In this document: in pieces, positions 1-8,385 of the stretch
How the letters are laid out: every line of letters begins with the position of its first letter
Position numbering within the stretch: position 1 is the first letter of the stretch
Virus record (IMG/VR): IMGVR_UViG_3300044631_000551
Coordinates: 1-64,000 of that record
Strand: one strand, 5' to 3'
Origin: a virus
Length of the DNA stretch: 64,000 nt
Translations under genes and position numbers: made by a program
The notes under the pieces: generated by a model
The model's input: the letters and a program-made list of their open reading frames with translations, nothing else
Told to the model about the DNA's origin: nothing
Database searches by the model: none

Positions 1-1795
1 GTAGATATGGCTCAACTAGGTTCTTGAATTGCGCACGAGTAAACTCGTCGTTGAATTCAAACAGAGCAAATTCAGCAGCAGTAGAAATCGCTTTCTCTAG
101 TACGATGAATAGACGGCGAACGTTGATGCGGTCAAACGCAGATGGTTTAGCCAACATAGTCTTGTCACCAAACAATACAGTACCACGTCCTGGGAAAGTT
201 ACAACTGGGTTTACACCGTTCTTGTAAAGTAGGTCGCGTTCTGCTTGGTTTGGATTAAAGTTTAGCTTAACTAGATTTTTAATCTGACCACGAGTGAAAC
301 CAGCTGGTGAGAACCATGGGTCACGAGTTTCATCAGTTCTTGCGCATAGACCAGCGATGTCGCCGTTTAGTGGGATGTAGCGATAAACGTCGTTATAGCG
401 GTCATACTGATACTTGTAACCAGAATCGATTACAGCGTAAGAAGTTGACGATAGAGTATTGCGGAAAGTTACGATAGAATCAGCTGAAGTCGAGCGAGTT
501 GGCGAAACGAAAGCCACGCAATCTTTACGAGTTTCAGCGATATTGTCGATTACATAGTTAGCAACACCCGAACCTGCTTTACCAGTCATGACTAGAGAAA
601 CGTCAACAACGTTCTTGTCTTTGAATAGGTCGTATGCAGTACCAAGATTTCCTAGTGTAACCGAACTTTCTGTCGAAGTATCGACACCATTCGAGAACGA
701 TAGAGTCATTGGTAGAGTTTGAGCTGAAGAAGCGACGCTTAGAGCAACAGCAGCTGGAGCACCAGCACGATGATTTGCCCAATAGATATACTCAGAGTCA
801 GTTGTAATTACATCTTTGTAGTATAAAGTCTGACCGTTTTCGCCCTTAGCGTTTGTAGCGCGGGATAGACCTTCAAATACTTCTAAAACAGCGTTCTTAG
901 TACCGCTGAATAGACCATCTTCGTCAACTACAACAATGTGTAGTTCGTCCTGTGCAAAAGTATTACCATAAGCAGCAACAAAGGTCGACTGTCCTGGAGC
1001 TTTATCTACTTCATTGTAGAATTCCCAGTAGCGAGTTAGTGCGTTTGAAGAGTTAGCGGTTGCGTTGGCAGAACCAGTAAACTTGCTATCGAAAGTAATT
1101 ACAGCTTGTGCACTGAATACGCTGGCGTTGCCAGTTTCAACAGCAGCACCAAGAGAAGCTACCTTTAGATATTGGCTCTGACCATTTACAACTAGATAAT
1201 CGCCAACTCTAATTTTACCGATGATGCTTGTAGCAGAAGTATTAGCAGCAGTGTTCGATACAGCAGAAACAACTCTTAAGTTAGCAGTTAGGCTGTTTGG
1301 AACAAGTGTTAGTGTGCCTTCAATAGTAGCAGCGCCATCTGTCATGTCTAGGGCATTGCTATAAGCATTTGCCGAGTCACAAACAGAGATCTTTAGTGAA
1401 TTACCTAGTGTACCAGCATAGCGAGCGTAGTAAACAGCGTTAGCGCCAGCAGAAATACCATCTTCATAATCTGCTAGATTTTTAATTTGAATCGTAGTTT
1501 CAGCAGCTGTGTTAGCCTGTGCGTTTCTAGCAGCTGTATCGATAGCACGAACAACATAAAGAGCGTTGCCGTATGCTAAGAAGTTAGCTGCAGTGTAGAA
1601 TGTTTCGAAATTGTCTGCGGTTGGCTTACCGAAAATCTTTACAAGAGAGTTTTCAGAACTGACTAACACGCGTTCTTCAGCTGGACCGAAGCTAAAAACG
1701 CCTGCAAACGCACCAACAGAAGCGGAAACTGCTGGTACAACGGTGGTCAGGTCAATTTCTCTTACATTGATACCTGGACTGACTTGGAATGCCAT
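1..1795 (-). CDS. gp18: Tail sheath protein gp18 (C-terminus cut by window edge)
   Basis: This gene encodes the contractile tail sheath subunit. Its reading frame is open from the ATG at 1795 to the left edge, giving 598 complete codons. T4 gp18 has 659 residues, so about the last 60 are missing. The N-terminus, MAFQVSPGINVREIDLTTVV, matches the conserved start of T4-like sheath proteins. It is followed by VPAVSASVGAFAGVFSFGPA and, later, the sheath-core stretch WFSPAGFTRGQIKN. The ribosome site AAGGAG lies 8 nt before the ATG. It follows gp17 on the same strand after a 71-nt gap, which is the T4 order 16-17-18. A candidate late promoter lies in that gap. Identity is certain from the family pattern and gene order. 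Confidence 0.96.
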   Translation of the reverse strand, partial: MAFQVSPGINVREIDLTTVVPAVSASVGAFAGVFSFGPAEERVLVSSENSLVKIFGKPTADNFETFYTAANFLAYGNALYVVRAIDTAARNAQANTAAETTIQIKNLADYEDGISAGANAVYYARYAGTLGNSLKISVCDSANAYSNALDMTDGAATIEGTLTLVPNSLTANLRVVSAVSNTAANTSATSIIGKIRVGDYLVVNGQSQYLKVASLGAAVETGNASVFSAQAVITFDSKFTGSANATANSSNALTRYWEFYNEVDKAPGQSTFVAAYGNTFAQDELHIVVVDEDGLFSGTKNAVLEVFEGLSRATNAKGENGQTLYYKDVITTDSEYIYWANHRAGAPAAVALSVASSAQTLPMTLSFSNGVDTSTESSVTLGNLGTAYDLFKDKNVVDVSLVMTGKAGSGVANYVIDNIAETRKDCVAFVSPTRSTSADSIVTFRNTLSSTSYAVIDSGYKYQYDRYNDVYRYIPLNGDIAGLCARTDETRDPWFSPAGFTRGQIKNLVKLNFNPNQAERDLLYKNGVNPVVTFPGRGTVLFGDKTMLAKPSAFDRINVRRLFIVLEKAISTAAEFALFEFNDEFTRAQFKNLVEPYL

Positions 1796-1847
1796 CTTGT
1801 TTCTCCTTGTTCAAAATAGAGCCAGAAATATAATAATATTTGTAATA

Positions 1848-1854
1848 TATTTAG
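1848..1854 (-). promoter_or_regulatory. Candidate late promoter (TACTAAATA class) for gp18
   Basis: The minus strand reads TTTTACTAAATATA in the 71-nt gap before the sheath gene. CTAAATA resembles the T4 late -10 element TATAAATA. The longer TACTAAATA is shared with elements before gp13 (6449-6455) and before the 37571-37786 gene. Transcription would start about 45 nt before the gp18 ATG. Confidence 0.45.
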
Positions 1855-1866
1855 TAAAATACGGTT

Positions 1867-3516
1867 TTAGAAGAATAATTCACGGTCGAAAGCAGACACA
1901 TAAACTTCGTCTTCGAAGTTCATTCCATCGTCGGCAAAGAACGGTAACATGTCGTCTTCCAGTTCTTTTTCTCGTTCTTCCATTAAGTTCTTTCTGACAT
2001 CGGTTTCTAATAAATCTTTGAAATAATTTTGATTTGTCATCCAAGCAAATAATACCAAACACATAACAAGATCGTCATGTTTACCATACTCGGCTTCGTA
2101 AGACGTCCCTTTACTTATAAAAGTAGAGAGTTCACTCAACAAATCGTAATCGTTGATTATCAATTTATTGTTCTCGATCAAAGCCTTCATGTTCAAACAA
2201 CCGACTCGCTTTGTAGGCTGAGTTGTCTTTAGACCAACTCTTGATTGTTTGTGAAATCCACCACCCAGAACCTGACCCTTACGACCAGTTTGAGTGATTC
2301 TCAGTACACCCTCGCACTCAAAATCTGAAATTAACATTTCGGCTATCTGCTGGCCAATGTCGTTAGTTTCAACTAAAATGGGACAAAAGTTATAGAACTT
2401 ATGGGATTCATTAATAAAGTGCGGGAACATCTGTGGTTCTACGTTGTTATCTCGATAGACCGCAGCCACTCTATATGGAAATTCGGTAACATCAACAACG
2501 ACGAATGTAGAGTAGTCACCGCCGACACCACGCGCCACGTCAGCCGTCATTACATAACGGTGTTCCGGATCTGGCATCGCATAGATTCTAGTAGAACCAT
2601 GAGTAGAAATAGGATCTTCATAGGTTAGTCGTTGCAAGCACTCAGCCGATAGTAGCGTATTACTAGAACCAAGGAACTCTACTTCGTATTCCTGACGGAA
2701 TTGCTCAGGTGAAGTATTGTTAATTGTTTCTTCTTTCCACTTCTCATCACGACCAGGATATTCAGACCAGTGAACGTCAACCGCTGTATAGCTGTTACGT
2801 TTCTTGACAGCGTCAGTCCACAGCTTGTAATACAGTTCCATACCATTTGGTGTGGATGTAATGATAATCTTGGTTTGCTTACCAGACGAAATAACTGGAT
2901 ATGTAGCGGTGAAGAACTTTAGCTGAATGTGTGGCGGAATGTGAGCAAATTCGTCGAGGTACAGGACCGAGATAGACTTACCACGAATAGCAGAACTTGA
3001 TGTAGGCGCACAGATAAACTTGGCACCATTTTCTAGTGCGAAGCTTCGTTTGTTCCAAGCTACAACACCTTGTTGCATCCACAATGGCAGGTTTTCGTAT
3101 GCCATTTGAATACGGTCAAGAATTTCCTGAGCCGTATCCATTTTGTTAGCGAGGATAGCGATATAGGATGGGTTGTCAGCAAACAAGCCTTCGTGTAACA
3201 ATAAGCCAGTCGCGGTGGTAGTTTTACCCATCTGGCGACCGCAACGAACAATAGTAAAGCGATTTTCTTTAGCAGCCTTAACAAACCGCTTCTGAAAGTC
3301 GAACATCTTAAAGTTGATTACACCCTCGTCAAGAGAGATAATCTTTACATATTTCTCACAGAAATAAATCGGATCTTCTTTACACTTTAGGTATTCTTCG
3401 ATTTGCCATGGTTGCCACTCGATTTGCATACCGACTGGCTTTAGAAGCGGATTTCCGTTTACACCATTATGTTCAATCTCAAAATCATAATCTTCTTCTT
3501 GCATCACTGCGCTCAT
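1867..3516 (-). CDS. gp17: Terminase large subunit gp17
   Basis: This is the DNA-packaging ATPase and headful nuclease, 549 residues (T4 gp17 has 610). The ATPase domain shows Walker A GRQMGKT at residues 93-99 and Walker B VLYLDE ending at D188-E189. The C-terminal RNase H-like nuclease domain has the expected acidic residues: D326 in TADVARG, E383 in VETND and D481/D482 in GKHDD. It acts at the portal with the small subunit. Its start overlaps the gp16 stop in an ATGA arrangement (3513-3516), so the pair is translationally coupled. It is slightly shorter than T4 gp17 at the N-terminus. A second in-frame ATG lies at 3504. Confidence 0.97.
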   Translation of the reverse strand: MSAVMQEEDYDFEIEHNGVNGNPLLKPVGMQIEWQPWQIEEYLKCKEDPIYFCEKYVKIISLDEGVINFKMFDFQKRFVKAAKENRFTIVRCGRQMGKTTTATGLLLHEGLFADNPSYIAILANKMDTAQEILDRIQMAYENLPLWMQQGVVAWNKRSFALENGAKFICAPTSSSAIRGKSISVLYLDEFAHIPPHIQLKFFTATYPVISSGKQTKIIITSTPNGMELYYKLWTDAVKKRNSYTAVDVHWSEYPGRDEKWKEETINNTSPEQFRQEYEVEFLGSSNTLLSAECLQRLTYEDPISTHGSTRIYAMPDPEHRYVMTADVARGVGGDYSTFVVVDVTEFPYRVAAVYRDNNVEPQMFPHFINESHKFYNFCPILVETNDIGQQIAEMLISDFECEGVLRITQTGRKGQVLGGGFHKQSRVGLKTTQPTKRVGCLNMKALIENNKLIINDYDLLSELSTFISKGTSYEAEYGKHDDLVMCLVLFAWMTNQNYFKDLLETDVRKNLMEEREKELEDDMLPFFADDGMNFEDEVYVSAFDRELFF

Positions 3517-3947
3517 TCATCTGACTCCAGATTCTTGGCGCGTTCTTTTAGAAACTTTTGTAACTCAGCTGTTGATCCGACGAATAGATTATTGTTAACT
3601 GTTTTAGGCGAGCCTTCGGGTTGGACACCACGAGCCTTATCGATATCAATTTTTTTCTTGCGTGTTTCAAGCAAGTCTTTGTTGGTATCAGCTAGTGTTT
3701 TAATTAGCGTGGCAACCACTTCGTACGCACGAGGGTGCTCGCTATTCTTAGCAAGCATAATCAACTCATCAAGAGCCTTGTTTCCTTTCTTAGCGAGTTC
3801 TTGTAGATTTTTGCGCGCAAGCTCAAAGTCCTGCTCGGCATCGTTTGTTTCTTCGACGACCGCAGGAAGCTGTTCTTCTTTTTGTTCTTCAACCACAAGA
3901 GGATTCATTTCTAATGCTTTGGTCAAGTTATCCATAATACTGTTCAT
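3513..3947 (-). CDS. gp16: Terminase small subunit gp16
   Basis: This 144-residue protein is the probable small terminase subunit, which recognises concatemeric DNA and stimulates gp17. It is mostly helical, with an acidic Glu-rich N-terminus (residues 18-40) and a central coiled-coil-like part containing NSEHPRAYEVVATLIK, a pattern typical of T4-like gp16. T4 gp16 has 164 residues. The gene sits between gp15 and gp17 in the canonical order and overlaps gp17 by 4 nt. A second ATG four codons in (MDNLTK) is also a possible start. The call rests on the central motif plus position. Confidence 0.9.
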   Translation of the reverse strand: MNSIMDNLTKALEMNPLVVEEQKEEQLPAVVEETNDAEQDFELARKNLQELAKKGNKALDELIMLAKNSEHPRAYEVVATLIKTLADTNKDLLETRKKKIDIDKARGVQPEGSPKTVNNNLFVGSTAELQKFLKERAKNLESDE

Positions 3948-3950
3948 ATT

Positions 3951-4973
3951 TTATACGTCTTCTATCGTTACGATATAATCCCAGTCATCGGTGACCAAAA
4001 TGTATTCTTCGCTAATGCTCAACGAAGAATTAGCTGTACCAGTTCCTTTATAGGTTGACTGGTAGTTGTTTGCTACCAAGTTTGTGTTAAATGCAGAATC
4101 AACTCTCATGGATATATTATTGGCAATCGATGTAACGAGCTTGAATTGATTGGCAGCTTTTACATAATTACCAACTGCCATAGTTGTGGTAAATGAAGTT
4201 GCGGAACCTGTAACCAAATTTCCAGAAGAAGAAATCGTTCCAGCTAAGTTAGCTGTTGGCTCTAATCCTGGTCGGATTGTCACTTTTTCTAGAGCAGTGT
4301 TTGAAGTACCGATAGCTGTGTCAAATCCATCGATAAAGAAATTGACATTTGCCAACTTAATTAGTTTCTTAGTCTTTGTTGGACCAAAGAAGTAACACTT
4401 CATCGTAAAATCTAAAGTCCAGATTAAAGCACGGCGAGTTTCAAAATCTCCCTCGTACGTGTCGTCTGAAGAAACAGAAAGTAAAACGAGCGGGATATCT
4501 AACTTAATATCCATATCGTCTATTAGCTGAACGGTATTAGTCCACTCCGGAGTAAAGAATGGAAGGATCTGCTCAAGAATTTGAGTACCATCTTCCGCGT
4601 TCTTTACCATGATGCTTAGTTGAAAGTTTACATCGTATGGAACTGGCGCGTACATAATTGTACGATTGGTTCCATTGGTTCCAAGTGCAGTAAACTTCTT
4701 AATTGTGCTTAATTTGCGCTCACCAGCATACGTCATTGATGTCATCTCAAAGCCCATGCGTGGCAAAGAAACAGCGTCAGGTTTTCTTAGAGAAGGATCT
4801 GTTTCGATTCGAGCCAATAGTTTATCGCGTGGTGAATATGAAATAGGAACTTTAATTCGTTTATCAACTACGCCAGCAGTTGTTTTTCTTGAAACAACGA
4901 TGTTGTTGAACATCGTTCCGAATACAACGATATATCTGCGTAAATGTTCGTGGTAAAACTCGTGACCGAAAAT
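3951..4973 (-). CDS. gp15: Tail completion / sheath stabiliser gp15, probable AUU start
   Basis: This protein caps the tail at the head-proximal end and joins it to the neck. From the first ATG (4913) the protein has 320 residues. The frame stays open upstream to the gp14 stop with no ATG, GTG or TTG. The extra residues FGHEFYHEHLRRYIVVFGT match the conserved T4 gp15 N-terminus (FGYFYNSSFRRY in T4). An ATT codon at 4973 precedes them exactly where the initiator should be, and GGAG lies 8 nt upstream. I therefore place the start at ATT 4973, giving 340 residues. Later family features include FKRxI-type KRIKVPISY and EQILPFFTPEW. It lies between gp14 and gp16 as in T4. Confidence 0.88.
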   Translation of the reverse strand: MFGHEFYHEHLRRYIVVFGTMFNNIVVSRKTTAGVVDKRIKVPISYSPRDKLLARIETDPSLRKPDAVSLPRMGFEMTSMTYAGERKLSTIKKFTALGTNGTNRTIMYAPVPYDVNFQLSIMVKNAEDGTQILEQILPFFTPEWTNTVQLIDDMDIKLDIPLVLLSVSSDDTYEGDFETRRALIWTLDFTMKCYFFGPTKTKKLIKLANVNFFIDGFDTAIGTSNTALEKVTIRPGLEPTANLAGTISSSGNLVTGSATSFTTTMAVGNYVKAANQFKLVTSIANNISMRVDSAFNTNLVANNYQSTYKGTGTANSSLSISEEYILVTDDWDYIVTIEDV

Positions 4974-4985
4974 GACACTTTCTCC

Positions 4986-5657
4986 TTAGTAGTTGTTGCC
5001 TTCACTGAATGGATCCATTTCACTAAAGTCAAGAATACCTGACTGACCATCGGTTTCAAACTCTTCATTTTGCGCTTGAATATCTGTTAGAGCCACAGAT
5101 GTAGACAAAGCAGTTCCAATATCAACATCTAGTTCAGAATAAATTTGGTCGATATCTGGAATACCAGTATCAAATGTTTCGTTGTTAAATTCAAACAACT
5201 CGCAAGTCATATCCCATGTTTGTAGTGAACCTAATTGATAGAATATGGCTTCGTGCTCAACAAACATAATCTTATACATTTTTCGAGTCAGTGGGAACCA
5301 GATTAAGTCGCCTTCTAGTGGACGTACCATATTCGATTCTTGTGTGAGAATTTCGCCAGCAAAACTACGACGCGAAACAGTAAAGGTAATTCGATCGCGA
5401 ATCTCGAGACCAAACTTCGACATAAAGTCGCCTTCGCCTTCAAATCCATCGACGTTTTTAATGTACATTTCGATAGGATGTGCGGTGTTGTAGGTCGCTA
5501 GTTCTTCTTCGCGGAACACAGTATCTCTGGCTACTACACGTTTCGGTAGATAATACAAATCAATACCGTAGATTTTAATTGATTCCACAACTAAATCTTC
5601 GATAAGGTTTTGCTCCATCGAAGATTGAAAATTGTTAAAGAAAAAGTTGGTGGCCAT
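4986..5657 (-). CDS. gp14: Neck protein gp14
   Basis: This is the head completion (neck) protein, 223 residues (T4 has 256). The N-terminus ATNFFFNNF followed by EQNLIEDLVVESIKIYG is the characteristic T4-like gp14 start, and FEFNNETFDTGIPDID near residue 150 is also typical. In T4, gp13 and gp14 build the neck that receives the finished tail. Its ATG overlaps the gp13 stop (TAATG at 5657). It is in the same frame as gp15 downstream, separated only by its stop codon and the gp15 ribosome site. An acidic, poorly ordered C-terminus ends the protein. Confidence 0.93.
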   Translation of the reverse strand: MATNFFFNNFQSSMEQNLIEDLVVESIKIYGIDLYYLPKRVVARDTVFREEELATYNTAHPIEMYIKNVDGFEGEGDFMSKFGLEIRDRITFTVSRRSFAGEILTQESNMVRPLEGDLIWFPLTRKMYKIMFVEHEAIFYQLGSLQTWDMTCELFEFNNETFDTGIPDIDQIYSELDVDIGTALSTSVALTDIQAQNEEFETDGQSGILDFSEMDPFSEGNNY

Positions 5658-6397
5658 TAGCCAATCATATCCATATTTGGAAGCGAATAGCTATTCAGCA
5701 TTTCTTCTTCCATCTTAGCAATTTCAGCAGCTGCGTCGTCTAAGATTTTCTCACCATTAAACTGAACGCCACCAGGAAGATTCAAACCAGTAAACTTGGT
5801 TAGATTTGAACCCCACTGATATTTGATTTTAGCAGTGCAGTAGTTCTGAAGCCAACGATCGCCCCAAGCGTCAGTCCATGTGTCTGGGTCGACGACTTCA
5901 TATGCTTCTACGATAATGTAATGACCGACATCAACTTTATCCCAATCCATATCGATATGTAAACGATCGCGATGGCGCTCGTAGCGAATTGGTTGTTTAC
6001 CGACTAGCAATTCTTCTAAGAACTGAATGTGTTGCATAGCCATAAAGTATGGCACCATTGACTGGCTGGTTAAAGTATACAAGTCATTAAGCGCAATCTG
6101 ATAACGAATATTGAATAGATTATTGGTATTGACTGCATCACCGATGTCAAAGATATTAATCGCGCCGATGATGTTCTCAGGCATGGTAATATACTTGTTG
6201 TCTTTATCAGGTTGAGTTACAAGGTGCTTGTAGTAGGTTCTGTGTGAACCGTCAAAGTGATAATCCCAGAAATAACGAATAGACTCGTCAATACGATCTT
6301 CGACTTGGTCGTCGTCGACGTTGATTTCGATGACTGGCTTACCCAGTTTACGAAGGCAATATTCTTTGAATTGAGCTCTGGTAGCAGGAACTGCCAT
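5657..6397 (-). CDS. gp13: Neck protein gp13
   Basis: This is the head completion neck protein, 246 residues (T4 has 309). It begins MAVPATRAQFKEYCLRKLGKP followed by VIEINVDDDQVEDRIDESI, the well-conserved T4-like gp13 N-terminus. Further on it shows the Trp- and Tyr-rich DPDTWTDAWGDRWLQNY segment. It binds the portal vertex and recruits gp14. The ribosome site is GGAG, 9 nt before the ATG. A TACTAAATA late-promoter candidate lies 52 nt upstream, inside the end of the preceding gene, so the neck-terminase-sheath block may have its own late transcript. Confidence 0.94.
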   Translation of the reverse strand: MAVPATRAQFKEYCLRKLGKPVIEINVDDDQVEDRIDESIRYFWDYHFDGSHRTYYKHLVTQPDKDNKYITMPENIIGAINIFDIGDAVNTNNLFNIRYQIALNDLYTLTSQSMVPYFMAMQHIQFLEELLVGKQPIRYERHRDRLHIDMDWDKVDVGHYIIVEAYEVVDPDTWTDAWGDRWLQNYCTAKIKYQWGSNLTKFTGLNLPGGVQFNGEKILDDAAAEIAKMEEEMLNSYSLPNMDMIG

Positions 6398-6411
6398 GTG
6401 TATTCTCCGTG

Positions 6412-7287
6412 TTATCCGAGGATATTATCTCGAATATCCTTTATCCAGTATTTAGTAGCTTCGCCATTTTGTTTTATTCTATTATAGGTCGAAGCTGGTA
6501 GATAATCCTCGACCTGTTCGGCATAATCTAGATAGATATCAAACGGATATCCGAACGTTTCTTCTGGATACAGATCTTCATATTTCTTGATAGCTGGCAT
6601 CCAAAAGTTAATTACGATAGATTTAGAAGCCTTGATGTTATGTATTACTGTTTCTCTAGCTGAAATGGCAGTACCAATTAACACGTCGTGCTTCATATTA
6701 TAATGACGAGGTAGATTGGACTGTTGCTTGGTATTCGTTAGTTCTTGTAATAATGCACCATCAACAGCAGGAATTTCTTCAACCTTATCCATATTTACAG
6801 CAAAGACATTAGCATCAAACGCGCTATCGTTTTTAGGAAGCCCAATCATGTGGTACATGTTTAGTCGTTTGTTATCGCCATAGACACGAGGTTTGCTAAT
6901 TGCCAGTCTATGAGTTTCTAGAAGATCTATAATTTCATTTGTAAATGGATCTTTAAGAATCAATGCGCCAGCTGAGACAATAAAATGTTTTCCTTTACTA
7001 TTAAGACCAGCCAATACATCTATCGTAGAACTAACAGTATTGTTTTGATCCCAATCGTCAACTACGAACACTTCTGTTCCACAGAAATTAGTGACTAGTT
7101 TATCATAGTCTTTGAATATCTCAAACTCAGAACTTTTGTGAATGTTCTCTTCGTACATTTTATTGTACTTATCAACTTGAGATCTTGGCACCAAAACTAC
7201 TAGCTTATCGTGCGAAGAGTTCTTTAGGGCTGATTTGATTGTTAGAAACGAACCATGGTGCGTTGCTATAATAACTAAAGTTTTCAT
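6412..7287 (-). CDS. Putative GT-A-like glycosyltransferase, uncertain
   Basis: This 291-residue protein is not confidently recognised. The N-terminus MKTLVIIATHHGSF looks like the first strand and turn of a nucleotide-sugar-binding fold. Residues near 170-215 (FDANVFAVNMDKVEE, then QELTNTKQQSNLP and HYNM) recall the FNxGVxxINxxxW ... DQ ... YN layout of family 8 glycosyltransferases, but no clear DxD metal site is visible. It overlaps the next upstream gene by 4 nt (7284-7287), so the two are coupled and probably work together. It could alternatively be an unrelated Rossmann-like protein. It sits between the fibre genes and gp13, a place where T4 has no such gene. Confidence 0.4.
   Translation of the reverse strand: MKTLVIIATHHGSFLTIKSALKNSSHDKLVVLVPRSQVDKYNKMYEENIHKSSEFEIFKDYDKLVTNFCGTEVFVVDDWDQNNTVSSTIDVLAGLNSKGKHFIVSAGALILKDPFTNEIIDLLETHRLAISKPRVYGDNKRLNMYHMIGLPKNDSAFDANVFAVNMDKVEEIPAVDGALLQELTNTKQQSNLPRHYNMKHDVLIGTAISARETVIHNIKASKSIVINFWMPAIKKYEDLYPEETFGYPFDIYLDYAEQVEDYLPASTYNRIKQNGEATKYWIKDIRDNILG
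6449..6455 (-). promoter_or_regulatory. Candidate late promoter (TACTAAATA class) for gp13
   Basis: The minus strand reads GCTACTAAATAC here. The same 12 bases occur before the gene at 37571-37786. It lies 52 nt upstream of the gp13 ATG, inside the coding end of the preceding gene. The identity of a 12-mer at two unrelated gene starts supports a regulatory role. Confidence 0.45.
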
Positions 7288-8186
7288 TCTTTGTGCTTGT
7301 ATGTTTCTTTCATGTGAGTAAAATACTTATCGATTCGTTCCTGATAGTTGTCGTGATATACACAGACAAATCCAGATTCAGGGTGCGAAAACAAAGCAGC
7401 GAGCTTATTGTAAAGTGTATCCTTGACGCCACAGCGGTCAAGAGCATTGTAAACGTGTTCGAATGTTCCACGACCTTTGCGTTCTTTTAGATCGATAAGA
7501 CCAAGTTTCTTTCCTAAGATAGTAGCTGATAATCCAGTTTCAGAACTCATACAGAAGTATGCTTTTTCGCATTTCTTTAGAAGTGGATACAGAGCCACGT
7601 CATTATTGATACACTTGTCACCCCAACGTTTCATCAGCATGGTCTGCCAAACCTTAGCAGTAATCGGATGCAGTTTAACATATGCGCCATCGGCTACGAG
7701 CTGATCAATTTTTTCCATGTCACACCATCCGCCCTCTTTAGTCAGCAGATTAGTTCCAGGAAGAATTACAAGTTCTTTTACAGGTAGATCGCTTTCTTCG
7801 TCAAGCAAATACTTGTCAGTTAGATTAGCTTTCAGTTTAGCAACAATAGCAAGACCTTCTTCGGTTGGTCCTTTTTTAATCACATTGATCAAATTCTGAA
7901 CAGAAATCGTAGAGTTACATGGCGAAATCATTACAACTTTAGTCAACAAATCTGTATACTTGTAGCCATGAATGCGATCTTTAGGTGATTCGTACGAGAT
8001 ATCGTATTCAATCTTAACACCATTTATAGTCTTAGGAATCAACTTAGAGATGTTTGCTAGTTCGTCGTTTTCATCAGAACGTAGTGCATTTCCAGTTTTC
8101 ATAAAATGTGTAACTGAGTCGCCGAGCCATTCGTTCGACGACATGTACATAAATGGTTTCTTTTTCTTTTTGACTTCTTCTACCAT
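7284..8186 (-). CDS. Putative GT-B-like glycosyltransferase / capsule-type sugar transferase
   Basis: This 300-residue protein has a C-terminal half resembling GT-B-fold sugar transferases of the capsule and sialyltransferase type. It has YVKLHPITAKVW (near residue 172), then a donor-site-like segment YFCMSSETGLSATILGKKLG around residues 212-231. The latter resembles the S-S-T-G-x-E-A/x-LLGKP motif. The N-terminus is Lys-rich (KKKKKPF). No signal peptide or membrane segment is seen. It is translationally coupled to the downstream putative transferase. Modification of virion proteins or host surface sugar are both possible. The family call is inference from motif spacing only. Confidence 0.4.
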   Translation of the reverse strand: MVEEVKKKKKPFMYMSSNEWLGDSVTHFMKTGNALRSDENDELANISKLIPKTINGVKIEYDISYESPKDRIHGYKYTDLLTKVVMISPCNSTISVQNLINVIKKGPTEEGLAIVAKLKANLTDKYLLDEESDLPVKELVILPGTNLLTKEGGWCDMEKIDQLVADGAYVKLHPITAKVWQTMLMKRWGDKCINNDVALYPLLKKCEKAYFCMSSETGLSATILGKKLGLIDLKERKGRGTFEHVYNALDRCGVKDTLYNKLAALFSHPESGFVCVYHDNYQERIDKYFTHMKETYKHKE

Positions 8187-8200
8187 AACAAAATCCTCGA

Positions 8201-8356
8201 TTATTTTTCTAAATCTTTTACTCGTTTTTTCAACGATTTAATTTCTTTCTCGATATCAATCATTTTCTGTAGAACTACTTCTACGAAAGATTCGAGTTTG
8301 CGATTTACCATATCGACGTTCACTGGAGCGCCATTTTCATCAGTTTGTATATTCAT
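8201..8356 (-). CDS. Small coiled-coil protein next to fibre gene
   Basis: This 51-residue ORF starts at the ATG at 8356 with GGAGAATATT in front of it. Residues 20-51 form a heptad-like helix (VLQKMIDIEKEIKSLKKRV). The N-terminus is short and polar. It lies directly downstream of the Thr-rich fibre gene on the same strand and after an AATAAATA element. T4 uses a small coiled-coil protein (gp57A, 79 residues) as a fibre-trimer chaperone, and a similar role is possible here but unproven. Similar small coiled-coil genes sit beside other fibre genes at 14989-15165 and 20106-20324. Confidence 0.7.
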   Translation of the reverse strand: MNIQTDENGAPVNVDMVNRKLESFVEVVLQKMIDIEKEIKSLKKRVKDLEK

Positions 8357-8377
8357 AATATTCTCCTTTTCATATTA

Positions 8378-8385
8378 TATTTATT
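8378..8385 (-). promoter_or_regulatory. Candidate late promoter AATAAATA
   Basis: AATAAATA on the minus strand lies 22 nt upstream of the small coiled-coil gene and overlaps the stop region of the Thr-rich fibre gene. It differs by one base from the T4 late element. Confidence 0.35.

Noticed and set aside
4868-5068. 66-residue minus-strand frame across gp14/gp15
   Set aside because: It is out of frame with both conserved proteins and has no recognisable content.
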